Positions 4,715 through 5,292 of a DNA stretch of 5,292 nt are shown here, one piece after another (the stretch's first letter is position 1; every line of letters starts with the position of its first letter). The DNA is from an uncultured Clostridiaceae bacterium (GTDB taxonomy: Bacteria > Bacillota > Clostridia > Lachnospirales > Lachnospiraceae), in assembly GCA_949841235.1 (NCBI GenBank), contig CATKZA010000149.1, forward strand, positions 1 to 5,292, written 5' to 3'. Made by a program: the position numbers and the translations under genes. The notes beneath the pieces were generated by a model. The model saw only the letters and a list, made by a program, of their open reading frames with translations. It ran no database searches and was not told the DNA's origin.

Positions 4715-4783
4715 CAACTCTCCACGTTGTGCTGTAAAATAGCTTGCAAGAAGCTATACTACAAAGCACGGGAGGAGGAGTTG
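4715..4783. repeat. Long imperfect inverted repeat (about 69 bases)
   Basis: Nested complementary arms are CAACTC (4715-4720) with GAGTTG (4778-4783), GTGCT (4729-4733) with AGCAC (4765-4769), and ATAGCTT (4739-4745) with AAGCTAT (4751-4757). The apex is the 5-base loop GCAAG. TCC/GGA pairs and GTA/TAC pairs fill parts of the internal gaps. The structure can fold on either strand. It lies in the leader side of the hypothetical gene and has no T-tract. It could be a structured RNA, a mobile-element end or a protein-binding palindrome. Confidence 0.5.
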
Positions 4784-5094
4784 TAATAACTCTCTTCGTT
4801 TTAGACAGCATATAAATCAGTGTAAGTTCTGCCTTTTCAAGCACAAATAAGTGGCATCACGAATCCGTACACTAAGAATTGTTTAAGCGCCTTAGTTTAA
4901 TTGTGTGGCAGTTCAGTCAATGGCTTCTTCTTATCATTAGGCAATTGCGAAACTGGTTTATAATCCTGCTTCCAACAAGGTAAAATTCGATTATCACTGG
5001 AAGTTTAGAGGGGGGGATGTAAAAGCAGAATTTCAGGGCATGGGAATAAAGCAGATGGAAAAATCTGCCGGAGAAACCGTATAGAAAAACGGAT
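4784..5094. other. About 310 bases without a recognised gene
   Basis: No confident gene. An inverted repeat ACTAAG (4870-4875) / CTTAGT (4890-4895) is visible, as is a run of seven G at 5010-5016. On the minus strand GCAGAT/ATCTGC (5051-5056, 5063-5068) followed by TTTATT is a possible weak terminator for the transposase remnant. On the plus strand, after TAG 4938-4940, a 47-codon open stretch contains protein-like sequence (AIAKLVYNPASNKVKFDYHW, then VKAEFQGMGIKQMEKSAGETV) ending at TAG 5082-5084. It has no usable start and I do not recognise it. Confidence 0.3.
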
Positions 5095-5292
5095 TTACGC
5101 AATTAAAGGTTTTAAACTGCGGATATATTGATAAATGTCTTGGGATTGATGTCAGGATGTGCCTTAAGAAAGTCCCTGTTATAAAAGCTGATGTCCCTGA
5201 CGATGCCAAGTCCGTTAGTAATGATGCCGAATTTATAGGCATAGCAGAAGTGCCCGTTAATGTACATCTGCCGGATGGCGGGATTTGCGGCA
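5095..5292 (-). pseudogene. Transposase remnant (IS1182-like), internally deleted
   Basis: Entering from the right edge, the minus strand reads NPAIRQMYINGHFCYAYKFG, then IITNGLGIVRDISFYNRDFL and KAHPDI. This resembles the region between catalytic aspartates of IS1182-type DDE transposases, in which a K/Y-x-G-Y/F-K-x-G-x-x-x-N/D stretch is followed by a charged linker and a HP-x-INPKTFLGDAAFD block. Here HPDI runs directly into NPKTF, so the linker of roughly 40 residues appears deleted. The same frame stops at 5112-5114. In the +1 frame the DNA reads YQYIRSLKPLIA and stops at TAA 5095-5097, which looks like a transposase C-terminus. A second, frame-changing deletion of most of the C-terminal half is therefore likely. 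The product cannot be active. The family name is from memory of conserved blocks and could be a related IS4/IS5-type group. Confidence 0.55.

Noticed and set aside
4715..4783. Integron attC site
   Set aside because: The nested hairpin lacks the paired RYYYAAC/GTTRRRY core boxes in the right places, and no integron integrase or cassette gene is next to it.
4626..4844. Minus-strand open frame of 72 codons over the hairpin region
   Set aside because: It runs through the long hairpin and the GC stem-loop, has no ribosome binding site, and is in a different frame from the better-supported gene at 4412-4657.
4917..5242. Minus-strand open frames at 4917-5102 and 5033-5242
   Set aside because: The first starts after the transposase C-terminal stop and reads as hydrophobic noise. 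The second is out of frame with the recognisable transposase blocks.
1..5292. CRISPR array, toxin-antitoxin pair or riboswitch
   Set aside because: No regularly spaced repeats, no paired small genes with toxin or antitoxin features, and no recognisable aptamer core were seen on either strand.

Overview
The window looks like chromosome of a low-to-moderate GC Bacillota, most likely a clostridium of the Lachnospiraceae type. This rests on strong GGAGG ribosome binding sites, sigma-A type promoter boxes and the kind of protein families present. It is inference from composition and family resemblance, since no search was possible. Every confident gene lies on the minus strand, so transcription runs from high to low coordinates.

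Right part (about 2335-5292): the end of an integrated element, largely decayed. Reading in the direction of transcription it holds: an internally deleted transposase remnant at the window edge (5095-5292); a stretch with a long hairpin (4715-4783); a hypothetical gene of about 81 residues (4412-4657); a terminator; a coiled-coil gene that appears frameshifted near its end (4003-4307); a small excisionase-like DNA-binding gene interrupted by a stop codon (3708-3914); a consensus extended -10 promoter (3678-3706); and an apparently intact tyrosine integrase (2427-3620). Just past the integrase stop are two 9-bp direct repeats, then a short piece matching the 3' end of tmRNA (ssrA: T-arm plus acceptor strand, 2308-2334). 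The simplest reading is an element that inserted into the 3' end of ssrA. The integrase sits beside the duplicated 3' end, and the intact ssrA should lie beyond the right edge of the window.

Middle part (1044-2293): host backbone. A terminator that probably belongs to ssrA (2247-2293) is followed by a complete aroB (3-dehydroquinate synthase, 371 residues) with every expected motif.

Left part (1-1000): a row of damaged genes reading away from aroB. They are an O-acetyltransferase cut down in frame to 69 residues, a HAD phosphatase without its second half that overlaps it by ATGA, about 150 bases of unassigned sequence, an antibiotic-biosynthesis-monooxygenase-like protein without its start, and then the intact-looking first 15 codons of an Ogt-type DNA alkyltransferase at the left edge. 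Three consecutive genes each missing a different piece is the most unusual feature of the host side.

I see no CRISPR array, complete rRNA or tRNA gene, recognisable riboswitch or clear new defence system. The points worth following up are the tmRNA-linked integration with a broken putative excisionase, the mini acetyltransferase and the structured region at 4673-4783.
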